Assembly: GCA_900550035.1 (NCBI GenBank)
Contig: URQS01000012.1
Coordinates: 1-64,000 of the forward strand
Length of the DNA stretch: 64,000 bases
Direction of reading: 5' to 3'
From: an uncultured Prevotella sp.
GTDB taxonomy: Bacteria > Bacteroidota > Bacteroidia > Bacteroidales > Bacteroidaceae
Positions 15,553 to 23,434 of this stretch are shown here, in pieces. The notes beneath the pieces are model-generated. The model saw nothing but the letters and a program-made list of their open reading frames with translations, made no database searches and had not been told where the DNA came from. Within the stretch, counting starts at the first letter, position 1; every line of letters begins with the position of its first letter. The position numbers and the translations under genes are program-made.

Positions 15553-16920
15553 ATGATAAATACTTCAGTTTTTCAGAATAAGAAGGCGGCTTACTATACG
15601 TTGGGCTGCAAACTCAACTTCTCCGAGACGTCAACATTTGGTCAGATGTTGCAAGAATTGGGTGTGGTTGCTGCTAAAGAAGGCGAGAAAGCCGATTTGT
15701 GTCTTATCAATACATGTTCGGTGACAGAAGTTGCCGACCACAAGTGCCGACAGGCAATAAATCGTATGGTGCGCAACAACCCTGGTGCTTTCGTGGCCGT
15801 AACAGGATGTTATGCCCAGTTGGAGTCGGAGAAGGTGAGCAAGATTGACGGTGTTGACCTTGTGCTTGGCTCCAATGAGAAAGCCGACCTTATACAGTTC
15901 TTGAGCGATGCTTGGACTGCCAAGGAGTCGGATGCCGAACATATGCAACAGACAGGACAGGATTCGCTTCACCGTTATTACTCGGTTAAGACAAAGAACA
16001 TAAAGTCGTTTGCACCGTCATGCTCGCGTGGCAACCGTACACGTTATTTCTTGAAGGTACAGGATGGTTGCGACTACTATTGTACATATTGTACAATACC
16101 ATACGCTCGAGGCAATTCGCGCAACCCGACTATCAGTTCGCTGGTGGCACAGGCTGAGCAGGCTGCTGCTGAAGGAGGTAAGGAGATAGTGCTTACAGGT
16201 GTGAATATTGGTGACTTCGGCAAGACTACAGGCGAGAGCTTTGTTGATCTTGTTAAGGCTCTCGACCGTGTTGAAGGCATCGAGCGCTATCGCATCAGCA
16301 GTATGGAGCCCGACTTGCTGTCGGATGAGCTTATTGACTACTGTGCTCAGAGTCGTGCGTTCATGCCTCACTTCCACGTGCCATTGCAGAGTGGTAGCGA
16401 TGAGGTTTTGCGTCTTATGCACCGCCGTTATGACAAAGCATTGTTTGCGCGCAAGATAGCACTGATAAAGGAGCGTATGCCTGATGCCTTTATTGGTGTT
16501 GACGTGATGGTGGGATGTCGTGGCGAGACACCGGAGTGTTTTGAAGAGTGCTACGATTTCCTTGATGGTGTTGATGTAACACAGCTCCATGTGTTCCCGT
16601 ACAGCGAGCGTCCTGGCACAGCAGCATTGCGTATTCCTTATATCGTTAGCGATGCCGATAAGAAGTTGCGCAGCAAGCGATTGCTCGAAATGAGCGAGCA
16701 GAAGCGTATCGACTTCTATGCACGTTATAAGGGTACGGAACAGGAAGTGCTCTTTGAAAAGGCTTCGCGTGGACGTGCTATGCATGGTTTCACCAAGAAC
16801 TATGTGCGTGTAGAACTTTCGCCACGCGATGCTAAGGAGGAATATGACAATCAGCTAATTCGTGTTCGTCTTGGCGACTTCAATCATGACAAGTCGGCAT
16901 TGAAGGCCGAAATCGTTTAA
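15553..16920 (+). CDS. mtaB: tRNA (N6-threonylcarbamoyladenosine37-C2)-methylthiotransferase
   Basis: The 455-residue protein has the methylthiotransferase layout: N-terminal domain with three cluster cysteines (TLGCKLNFSETS, INTCSVTE, TGCYAQ), a radical-SAM core with CDYYCTYCTIPYARG near residue 177, and a C-terminal TRAM-like region. TLGCKLN and the radical-SAM signature favour MtaB, which modifies t6A37 in ANN-decoding tRNAs, over MiaB or RimO. The start at ATG 15553 follows a TATCTTTG -7 element (15498-15505). It is joined to the glycosyltransferase gene by a 27-nt spacer made entirely of heptamer repeats. Confidence 0.88.
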   Translation: MINTSVFQNKKAAYYTLGCKLNFSETSTFGQMLQELGVVAAKEGEKADLCLINTCSVTEVADHKCRQAINRMVRNNPGAFVAVTGCYAQLESEKVSKIDGVDLVLGSNEKADLIQFLSDAWTAKESDAEHMQQTGQDSLHRYYSVKTKNIKSFAPSCSRGNRTRYFLKVQDGCDYYCTYCTIPYARGNSRNPTISSLVAQAEQAAAEGGKEIVLTGVNIGDFGKTTGESFVDLVKALDRVEGIERYRISSMEPDLLSDELIDYCAQSRAFMPHFHVPLQSGSDEVLRLMHRRYDKALFARKIALIKERMPDAFIGVDVMVGCRGETPECFEECYDFLDGVDVTQLHVFPYSERPGTAALRIPYIVSDADKKLRSKRLLEMSEQKRIDFYARYKGTEQEVLFEKASRGRAMHGFTKNYVRVELSPRDAKEEYDNQLIRVRLGDFNHDKSALKAEIV

Positions 16921-16947
16921 GTGAAAAGTGAAGAGTGAAAAGTTATT
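16921..16947 (+). repeat. heptamer repeat filling the mtaB-GT2 spacer
   Basis: The whole 27-nt gap is made of gtgaaaa, gtgaaga, gtgaaaa and a partial gttatt unit, each seven bases, running straight into the ATG of the next gene. Member of the heptamer family described in the findings. Confidence 0.7.
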
Positions 16948-17970
16948 ATGAAGAAAGTTGCAATCGTAATACTTAACTGGAATGGAGCGGCAATGATGCG
17001 CCGTTTCCTTCCTTCAGTAATTGAGCACTCGTCTGATGTTGCCGATATAATCGTTGCCGACAATGATTCAAAGGACAACTCGCTTGCCTTGCTCAAGACG
17101 GAGTTTCCTACTGTTCGTACAATTATACTTGACAAGAACTATGGCTTTGCCGGTGGCTACAATCGTGCATTGGAGCAGGTGGACTATGAATACTATATGC
17201 TCCTCAACAGTGACGTTGAGGTGACTGAAGGCTGGATGGAGCGTCTCATTGATTTTATGGATGCTAATCCGGAGGTTGCAGCATGCCAGCCAAAGCTTCG
17301 TGCCGAGCATTCGCGCGACATGTTTGAATATGCCGGTGCAAGCGGTGGATACATCGACCGCTATGGCTATCCGTTCTGCCGTGGACGTGTGTTCGATACC
17401 GTAGAGAAGGATCAAGGGCAATACGATGACCCGTGTGAGGTGATGTGGGCAACTGGTGCAGCTCTGATGATACGTCGTGAGGACTACTGGCGTGTTGGCG
17501 GACTTGACGCTCGGTTCTTTGCGCACTGTGAAGAGATTGACCTTTGCTGGCGATTGTGCAATCTCGGCCGAAAGATATATTGCGTTCCGCAGAGTGTTGT
17601 GTATCATGTTGGAGGTGGAACTTTGCCCAAGGGTAATCCGATGAAGACATTTCTCAACTTCCGCAACAATCTGACGATGCTCTACAAGAACTTGCCTAAA
17701 GCCGAACTGGCGCATGTAATGCGCATTAGAAGAGTGCTCGACTATGTGGCAGCATTCAAGTCGTTGTTGCTCGACCGTAATCTTGGCGAGTTCAAGGCGG
17801 TGGTTAATGGTCGCAAGGCTTTTAAGGCGTGGCGTAAGGATTTTGATGCCGACCGTAGGCAGATACAGGCTTCGCGCACATCAGCCACTGACGCTATGCG
17901 AAAGCCGTATTCTATATTGTGGCAGTATTATGTACATGGATGTCGCACGTATAGAAATATTAAAGAATAG
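16948..17970 (+). CDS. family 2 glycosyltransferase
   Basis: The 340-residue protein has a GT-A fold: VAIVILNWNGAAMMRRFLPS at the N-terminus, DNDSKDNS near residue 42, NYGFAGGYNRAL near 65, and the metal-binding LNSDVEV near 92. WATGAALMIRR and HCEEIDLCWRL (about 168-200) are typical of rhamnosyl/GalNAc-type transferases of this family. It likely adds a sugar to a cell-surface glycan using a nucleotide sugar at the inner membrane face. Its C-terminal 90 residues are basic, with a short hydrophobic helix but no clear membrane span. Co-transcribed with mtaB; a hairpin terminator follows. Confidence 0.82.
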   Translation: MKKVAIVILNWNGAAMMRRFLPSVIEHSSDVADIIVADNDSKDNSLALLKTEFPTVRTIILDKNYGFAGGYNRALEQVDYEYYMLLNSDVEVTEGWMERLIDFMDANPEVAACQPKLRAEHSRDMFEYAGASGGYIDRYGYPFCRGRVFDTVEKDQGQYDDPCEVMWATGAALMIRREDYWRVGGLDARFFAHCEEIDLCWRLCNLGRKIYCVPQSVVYHVGGGTLPKGNPMKTFLNFRNNLTMLYKNLPKAELAHVMRIRRVLDYVAAFKSLLLDRNLGEFKAVVNGRKAFKAWRKDFDADRRQIQASRTSATDAMRKPYSILWQYYVHGCRTYRNIKE

Positions 17971-18004
17971 GCTAAAATTCGACAAATTTTGTGTTTTTTA
18001 ATGG

Positions 18005-18044
18005 TTAAACGGCAGAAATATATCTGCTGTTTAATCTTTTTTAG
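18005..18044 (+). terminator. terminator after GT2 gene
   Basis: Stem ttaaacggcaga / tctgctgtttaa (18005-18016 and 18023-18034) followed by tctttttta. Confidence 0.75.
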
Positions 18045-18075
18045 CTGAAAAGTTGCTTGGAAAGAACTTTTTTAG

Positions 18076-18083
18076 TATTTTTG
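18076..18083 (+). promoter_or_regulatory. -7 element of gldB-like gene
   Basis: TATTTTTG, 45 nt before the GTG start at 18128. Confidence 0.45.
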
Positions 18084-18127
18084 CATTGTGTTAATGAACA
18101 CTTTTTTAGAATAACAAGAAGCCTATT

Positions 18128-18919
18128 GTGAGAAAGATTTATATTATTATAGTAACAGCCATCATTTTAGTTTCAACAGCTTGCGAGTTTAAGTTGAAAC
18201 AGTTTGGTGAAGAAGGTCAGCCGACGCTTGTACAGGTGCAGCGTTATGATCGTCTTGAAAGCCGTTATCTCACTACGGGCGATTTCTCGGCTCTTCAGCA
18301 GATGAACATTGACTATCCCAAACAGACGCGTATGCTCATTGAGGATATACTGCAGTTGGGCGAGGTGAATGATGCAGGCATTAACACAAAACTTCTGAAT
18401 TTCTATCAGGACACGATTCTTCAGACTATCATAACTGAGACAGATATGCAGTATGCCAATATGAACGACATAAACACTCAATTGAGCGATGCGTTTAAGA
18501 AACTCCAGAAGATATGTCCTGAGATAAAAATACCTACAATATATACCCAGATAAGTGCGCTCAATCAAAGCATTGTGATAGGCGACAACACCATTGGCAT
18601 ATCACTTGACAAATATTTAGGCAAGGACTTTGAGCCATACCGTCGTTTCTACACTGAAGAGCAGCGTCAGCAAATGACGCGCGAGCAGATAGTGCCCGAC
18701 TGTATGAGTTTTTATCTGTTGAGCCTTTATCCGCTGCGTGATTTTGAAAACAGCACGCAGCAGGAGCGTGAAATGCATATGGGAAAAATAATGTGGACGG
18801 TAAATAGATTGTTGGGACGCAAGGTTTTCAACACCAAGTACACCGCAATTGTAGACCGACAGGCAAAGCAGAACCCTAAATTGTCGGTAAGAAACATCCT
18901 TGAACAGGACTGTAAGTAA
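18128..18919 (+). CDS. GldB-like lipoprotein
   Basis: The 263-residue protein starts with GTG (MRKIYIIIVTAIILVSTACE) and has a lipobox Cys near residue 19. The body has features of GldB, a gliding-motility-associated lipoprotein conserved across Bacteroidetes, including non-gliding species: SIVIGDNTIGISLDKYLG near 150 and FYTEEQRQQMTREQIVPDC near 177. In Flavobacterium GldB is needed for gliding and linked to type IX secretion; in this lineage a general envelope role is more likely. The gene is monocistronic, with its own -7 box and an unrelated transcription unit after it. Confidence 0.7.
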   Translation: MRKIYIIIVTAIILVSTACEFKLKQFGEEGQPTLVQVQRYDRLESRYLTTGDFSALQQMNIDYPKQTRMLIEDILQLGEVNDAGINTKLLNFYQDTILQTIITETDMQYANMNDINTQLSDAFKKLQKICPEIKIPTIYTQISALNQSIVIGDNTIGISLDKYLGKDFEPYRRFYTEEQRQQMTREQIVPDCMSFYLLSLYPLRDFENSTQQEREMHMGKIMWTVNRLLGRKVFNTKYTAIVDRQAKQNPKLSVRNILEQDCK

Positions 18920-18979
18920 TAATGTGTAGATTTAACAGATGATTTTCTTTAATTTTATGCTTTAAAGCATAATATTTTA

Positions 18980-19011
18980 TTTGCACATTCAATTCGAAAA
19001 CCCTACCTTTG
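18980..19011 (+). promoter_or_regulatory. orphan consensus promoter
   Basis: TTTG at 18980-18983, 20-bp spacer, TACCTTTG at 19004-19011: an exact match to the Bacteroidetes consensus with no gene behind it on the plus strand, only a terminator about 60 nt later. Confidence 0.7.
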
Positions 19012-19017
19012 TGGTGT

Positions 19018-19110
19018 TATCCTGAATACAATCTTTTTACCTTAAGAAAAGGACTAATACCTATTGATAAAAAATGCCGGCCGCTGTGAAGCAACCGGCA
19101 TTTGATGTTT
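19018..19110 (+). ncRNA. candidate small RNA, about 90 nt
   Basis: Transcription from the promoter at 18980-19011 would start near 19018 and end at the hairpin aaatgccgg (19072-19080) / ccggcattt (19095-19103). No reading frame with a start codon fits before the hairpin. A small inner hairpin, cctt-aagaa-aagg, lies near 19040. The terminator also faces the convergent mltG gene, so it may serve both. I do not recognise a known family; SRP and 6S signatures are not evident. The call rests on promoter-terminator spacing alone. Confidence 0.5.
19072..19109. terminator. hairpin terminator between candidate sRNA and mltG
   Basis: Nine-base-pair stem (aaatgccgg / ccggcattt) with a 14-nt loop, an A run before it (T run for the minus strand) and a T-rich tail after it. 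Confidence 0.7.
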
Positions 19111-19160
19111 TATAAGGTTTCCTTATTTTTATTCCTTTACTTGTTATTTTTCTTTTCCTC

Positions 19161-20216
19161 TTATTTAATTCCTCTCTGATTCAGAGCCTGACTGTAACGT
19201 TTGGCATTTTGCAGATGTTCCTGATAAGTACGTGCAAAGTTGTGAGTGCCGCTGAAGTCTTCCTTGGCGCACATGTATATATAGTCGTGGTGTACGTGGT
19301 TCAGTACAGCGTCAATACCTGCGATAGACGGAATACGGATTGGTCCAGGGGGCAGTCCGGGGTTCTTGTAGGTGTTGTATGGGCTCTTGATATAGAGTAG
19401 ATTGTTGTATATGCGCTTTAGGTCGAATCGTTTCCATGCAAATTTAATTGTCGGGTCAGCCTGCAGTGGCATTCCGTTGGGATACTCGGCGTTGCGCAGC
19501 ATCAGTCGGTTGTAGTACATTCCGGCTACCATTGGCTTCTCACCATCATTGGCGGTTTCTTCATCAATGATACTTGCCAGTGTGCTCACTTCAACGGGCG
19601 ACAACTTCATCGCTTGGGCTTTCTCTTTGCGCTCTGCATTCCAGAATCTGTTGCATTCCTTGTGCATACGGTCGAGCAACTTCTCTGTACTTACGTTCCA
19701 GTAAATATCGTAAGTGTTAGGTATGAACATAGCTGCTATTGTAGTGGTGTCGTATCCATATTTCTGACATGTTGCTTCATCAGCAAGTGCGTGATATATG
19801 GTAGCGCTATCAAGCATAAGTTTCTTTGAGAACTCGGCAGCCAAGCGGTCCACAGTGCGTACTGACGGTACAACAAGATTCACCGGAGTCTGCAATCCGT
19901 TCTTCAGATGGCGGAACACAACAAACGAGCCTTCACCGGGACGAAGAGCATAACGTCCTGTGCGAATGTTATCTGCATACTTGCTGTTGTTGACAAGCAT
20001 CTTGAAGCCTGTCATCTGTGTACCCTTTTTAGAGAACTCAGACATCTTTGTGTAAACCGAGTCGATAGTGTCGTCGTTGTCAATGTATACATATTTGGTG
20101 TCATTGCCAACAAGCAAGGCAGAGAAGAAGAACATGTAGGCAGTACCTATTATGATGCCCATACATACACACGCCAATATAATGACGTTTCGCTTCGTGT
20201 TGTTTTTTCTTTTCAT
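19161..20216 (-). CDS. mltG: endolytic peptidoglycan transglycosylase MltG
   Basis: The start is set at ATG 20216 (MKRKNNTKRNVIILACVCMG); the earlier in-frame ATG at 20246 overlaps the -7 box. A single N-terminal membrane helix (about 9-32) anchors a 315-residue periplasmic YceG/MltG domain. Signatures: GSFVVFRHLKNGLQTPVNLV, the catalytic region LASIIDEETANDGEKPMVAG with the key Glu, and NPGLPPGPIRIPSIAGIDAV. MltG cleaves nascent glycan strands and helps set their length. It has its own perfect promoter. Confidence 0.9.
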   Translation of the reverse strand: MKRKNNTKRNVIILACVCMGIIIGTAYMFFFSALLVGNDTKYVYIDNDDTIDSVYTKMSEFSKKGTQMTGFKMLVNNSKYADNIRTGRYALRPGEGSFVVFRHLKNGLQTPVNLVVPSVRTVDRLAAEFSKKLMLDSATIYHALADEATCQKYGYDTTTIAAMFIPNTYDIYWNVSTEKLLDRMHKECNRFWNAERKEKAQAMKLSPVEVSTLASIIDEETANDGEKPMVAGMYYNRLMLRNAEYPNGMPLQADPTIKFAWKRFDLKRIYNNLLYIKSPYNTYKNPGLPPGPIRIPSIAGIDAVLNHVHHDYIYMCAKEDFSGTHNFARTYQEHLQNAKRYSQALNQRGIK

Positions 20217-20243
20217 GATGTGTTTGGTATTTAAACGTTGGCG

Positions 20244-20274
20244 CAAAGGTACAATAAAAATACGTCAAGACAAA
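20244..20274 (-). promoter_or_regulatory. promoter of mltG
   Basis: Minus-strand TTTG at 20274-20271, 19-bp spacer, TACCTTTG at 20251-20244. It decides the mltG start: the ATG at 20246 lies inside the -7 box. Confidence 0.75.
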
Positions 20275-20376
20275 ACAATGGCTTATTAACTTTTCGGGCT
20301 TAAATTTATTTGTATTTTCCTTACGTTTTTAGATAAATATAAGTAATTTCGCAGTCAAAATCACATTATTATATAT

Positions 20377-21015
20377 ATGTACAATACTTATATTTTTGAT
20401 CTTGACGGTACGTTGCTGTCTACTCTTGGTGATTTGGCAGCAAGTTGCAATTATGCATTGCGCACCAACGGCATGCCTGAGCGTACCGTTGATGAGGTAA
20501 GACGATTTGTTGGCAATGGTGTAAAGAAACTTATGGAACGTGCCATTCCCGGTGGACTTGACAATGATAAATTTGACAAGACTTATGCTGATTTCCGCCA
20601 ACATTACATGCAGCACAATCTTGATACAACCAAGCCATACGATGGTGTGATGGAGATGCTTGAGGAGTTGCGTAAGCAAGGAAAAAAGGTGGCAGTAGTA
20701 AGCAATAAGTTCTATGCAGCTACTCAGGAATTGTGTCGCCACTTCTTTGGCGACCTCGTGCCAGTAGCGATTGGCGAACGTGAAGACATTCGCAAGAAAC
20801 CTGCCCCGGATACAGTATTGGAAGCAATGCGCCAACTTGGAGCAACTGCCGAAGGTGCTGTGTATATAGGCGACAGCGATGTGGATATTGACACGGCACG
20901 CAACTCGGGTATGCCTTGTATTAGTGTGTTGTGGGGATTCCGCGACAAGGAGTTTCTATTAGAACACGGAGCAACAACGCTTGTTAGCACACCGGAAGAA
21001 ATCTTAGAAAAGTAA
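20377..21015 (+). CDS. gph: HAD-superfamily phosphatase, phosphoglycolate phosphatase-like
   Basis: The 212-residue protein has all HAD motifs: FDLDGTLLST near residue 6 (nucleophile and acid/base Asp), VVSNK near 109 (motif II), KKPAPDTVLEAM near 140 (motif III Lys) and YIGDSDVDIDTARNSGM near 167 (motif IV). The cap domain at about 15-80 is the small alpha-helical type of the Gph group. Phosphoglycolate is the family reference substrate, but HAD phosphatases are promiscuous. A pyrophosphatase-like use is possible. Confidence 0.78.
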   Translation: MYNTYIFDLDGTLLSTLGDLAASCNYALRTNGMPERTVDEVRRFVGNGVKKLMERAIPGGLDNDKFDKTYADFRQHYMQHNLDTTKPYDGVMEMLEELRKQGKKVAVVSNKFYAATQELCRHFFGDLVPVAIGEREDIRKKPAPDTVLEAMRQLGATAEGAVYIGDSDVDIDTARNSGMPCISVLWGFRDKEFLLEHGATTLVSTPEEILEK

Positions 21016-21092
21016 AAAAGTAAAAGAGTAAAAAGTCTTACCCTATACTTTTTACTCTTTTACTTTTTTACCCTTTTACCCTTTTACCTTTA
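21016..21092. terminator. long palindrome of 8-bp units between gph and permease
   Basis: gtaaaa-type units on the left (21012-21035) pair with their complements on the right (21049-21070), giving a hairpin of over 20 bp between convergent genes. The right arm continues as two more ttttaccc units. It can terminate both genes; the repeated-unit make-up links it to the heptamer family. Confidence 0.65.
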
Positions 21093-21094
21093 AA

Positions 21095-22336
21095 CTATTC
21101 GTATCTAATTGCTTCAATCGGGTCGAGCTGTGCAGCCTTCTTGGCAGGATACCATCCGAAGAACACGCCAGTGAATGTACATACTGCAAAGCTCATGATG
21201 ATGCTCCAGGGCTGTATGTAAATAGGCCAATGAGCTATGAGTTTTACGGCGTATGACGCGCCAACTCCTATTCCTACACCTATAAGTCCGCCTGTGACAC
21301 TGAGCAGTATAGCCTCGATGAGGAACTGGTTGAGGATGTCGATGCCACGTGCGCCGACCGACATACGCAGACCAATCTCGCGTGTACGCTCAGTGACACT
21401 CACATACATGATGTTCATAATGCCAATACCACCCACGATGAGCGAGATGCCAGCCACACAACCCAAGAGTATTGTCATCATGTCGGTTGTAGAGTTCATC
21501 ATGCTGGCAAGTTCCTCCTGCGAACGGATGTTGAAATCATCGTCGTCGGCAGCTTGCGTGTCTGTTGCATCCTTCAGTTTGTGGTTGCGACGCAGTACAG
21601 AAGTTATCTCGTCGATAGCCTTGCTTGTAAGGTCTTCGGTGATGGCCGAGCAGGTGATACCTCCGAGATAGGTCTGAGCCTTGATGCGCTTCATTACAGT
21701 TGTGTATGGAGCCAGCACCAGGTCGTCCTGGTCCATACCCATAGAGTTGTAACCCTTCTTCTTCAATACACCTATAACACGGAACGGGATAGAATTGAAT
21801 CGAACTACCTTGCCTACAGGGTCAGAACCGTCGGGGAACAGATTGTCCACAACAGTCTGTCCGAGAATGCACACTTTAGCGCTTGCCTTGATGTCGGCAT
21901 CGGTGAACATTTCGCCTTCGTCAACCGACAACTGTCTGATCTCCAGATAATCCTGATTGACACCATATATAGATGACGGCGTGTTGTTGTTGCCGTAAAT
22001 CCACTGTCCGCTGCTGTTCACTGTAGGGCTTATGCCCTTGATGAAGTTGCACTCATCCTTTATCGACTGATAATCGGTCAGCTTGAGAGTCTCCATCGAC
22101 GAGGCATCCTGCCTTACACCACCCGGACCGCGGTCGGCACCCGGGCTGATCATGATCATATTAGAGCCCATTTCGGCAATGTTAGCCTGAATGCTCTTCT
22201 TCGAACCCTGACCTATGGCAAGCATCGTGATGACCGATGCCACACCGATGATGATGCCGAGGGCAGTGAGAAATGAGCGCAACTTGTTGGCAGCGATTGC
22301 GCGGAGGGCTATCTTAAAAAGATTGCTATAATTCAT
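21095..22336 (-). CDS. MacB-type ABC transporter permease
   Basis: The 413-residue protein has the FtsX/MacB permease layout: membrane helix 1 in FLTALGIIIGVASVITMLAIG (about 20-40), a large periplasmic domain (about 45-280) with MIMISPGADRGPGG, and three C-terminal helices (about 285-400). LRMSVGARGIDILNQFLIEA and the terminal PIEAIRYE are hallmarks. In Bacteroidetes the ATPase and permease of MacB are often separate genes, as here. Last gene of the efflux operon; it likely exports a toxic compound, peptide or lipid through MacA and TolC. Confidence 0.88.
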   Translation of the reverse strand: MNYSNLFKIALRAIAANKLRSFLTALGIIIGVASVITMLAIGQGSKKSIQANIAEMGSNMIMISPGADRGPGGVRQDASSMETLKLTDYQSIKDECNFIKGISPTVNSSGQWIYGNNNTPSSIYGVNQDYLEIRQLSVDEGEMFTDADIKASAKVCILGQTVVDNLFPDGSDPVGKVVRFNSIPFRVIGVLKKKGYNSMGMDQDDLVLAPYTTVMKRIKAQTYLGGITCSAITEDLTSKAIDEITSVLRRNHKLKDATDTQAADDDDFNIRSQEELASMMNSTTDMMTILLGCVAGISLIVGGIGIMNIMYVSVTERTREIGLRMSVGARGIDILNQFLIEAILLSVTGGLIGVGIGVGASYAVKLIAHWPIYIQPWSIIMSFAVCTFTGVFFGWYPAKKAAQLDPIEAIRYE

Positions 22337-22400
22337 TTTGTTGGTTTTTTGTAATTATAAACTAAAGCTTTTTAAAGTTTAGAATTGAGAATTGTTCAAG

Positions 22401-22550
22401 TTTAGAATTGAGAGTTGAGAGTTATGATATGTGGCGTTTGTTACACCTTATATATTATATACCTCTTATATATTATGTACCTCTTATATATTATACTCCT
22501 TTTTGTCTATTATATATCCTTCAAATGTAATCATAACTCTCAATTCTAAA
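22401..22550. repeat. heptamer-built inverted repeat enclosing three 18-bp tandem repeats
   Basis: The arms 22401-22428 and 22530-22550 are complementary and built from seven-base units such as gttgaga. Between them, 22448-22501 holds three copies of ttatatattatRtacctc (18 bp; the third is diverged at its end). It lies in the spacer between the ATPase and permease genes of the efflux operon, so it would be a long structured segment in the mRNA. Confidence 0.75.
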
Positions 22551-22578
22551 CTCTCAATTATCAAATTGAACGAAGCCG

Positions 22579-23331
22579 TTATTCGTCCGAGTTGGCTGGC
22601 AATGCTGCCAGACCTTCGGCTGCCGACTGTATGTTGTGGTTGTATTCGTCGCTTATCACGTGTCCGTCGCGCAGCATGATGTTGCGTGAGGAATAGTTGG
22701 CAATGTCGGGATTGTGAGTCACGAAGATTATGGTTCTGCCTGCTGCATGCAGCTTTTGGAAGAGTACAAGAATCTCGAACGATGTACGTGTATCGAGATT
22801 ACCGGTAGCCTCATCCGCCAGAATCACCGCAGGGTCATTCACCAACGCACGAGCTATGGCTACGCGCTGCATCTGTCCACCCGACATCTGGTTCGACTTA
22901 TGATACAATCGTTCGCCCAATCCTACTGCCTGCAATGCCTTTATTGCACGCTCTTCGCGCTCCTTGGCACCAACTTCAGTGTTGTACATCAGCGGCAACT
23001 CAACGTTTTCAACGCTTGTAGTCTTCGGCAGAAGGTTGTAGTTTTGGAAAATGAATCCAATCTTACGGTTGCGCAGTACGGCGCGTTGCGACTTCGACAT
23101 CTTCCTGACCGATACTCCATCAAGGTAGTATTCGCCCGAACTGGGTGTGTCGAGGCATCCGAGCTGATTAAGAAGCGTAGACTTGCCCGAACCCGATTTA
23201 CCCATGATTGTGACGAATTCGCCTTCGTATATCTTGAACGACACTCCGCGCAGCGCATGTACAGTCTCATCGCCTACGATGAAGTCGCGCTTTACGTTGT
23301 CGAGTTCTATTACTACTTTCTTTTCGTCCAT
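22579..23331 (-). CDS. MacB-type ABC transporter ATP-binding protein
   Basis: The 250-residue protein has Walker [16 protein letters not shown] near residue 43, Q-loop FIFQNYNLL near 93, ABC signature LSGGQ-type [16 protein letters not shown] near 148, Walker [13 protein letters not shown] near 171 and the H-loop HNPD. This matches the LolD/MacB/FtsE group. It pairs with the downstream permease; the extra C-terminal 30 residues (after [12 protein letters not shown]) are not needed for the fold. Confidence 0.92.
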   Translation of the reverse strand: MDEKKVVIELDNVKRDFIVGDETVHALRGVSFKIYEGEFVTIMGKSGSGKSTLLNQLGCLDTPSSGEYYLDGVSVRKMSKSQRAVLRNRKIGFIFQNYNLLPKTTSVENVELPLMYNTEVGAKEREERAIKALQAVGLGERLYHKSNQMSGGQMQRVAIARALVNDPAVILADEATGNLDTRTSFEILVLFQKLHAAGRTIIFVTHNPDIANYSSRNIMLRDGHVISDEYNHNIQSAAEGLAALPANSDE

Positions 23332-23360
23332 ATATATGTAATAATGTATAGGAATGAAGC

Positions 23361-23400
23361 ACCACCCCCTTGCCCCTCCCGCGTAGGGAGGGGAGTGGTT
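23361..23400. repeat. G-rich palindromic element, copy 1
   Basis: Stem cccctccc (23373-23380) / gggagggg (23386-23393) with C- and G-rich flanks. Same element as 24717-24756 in opposite orientation. It sits between macA-like and ATPase genes. Confidence 0.65.
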
Positions 23401-23434
23401 AGCTTCTGTATTTGAGTATTTTTGTTAGGGCTTT

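Noticed and set aside
16018..16785. 255-codon open frame antisense to mtaB
   Set aside because: It lies fully inside a conserved radical-SAM gene; its composition (Cys, His and Thr-rich) is typical of a shadow frame.
22448..22501. CRISPR array
   Set aside because: The 18-bp units abut each other with no spacers, are A/T-rich and vary; no cas genes are present.
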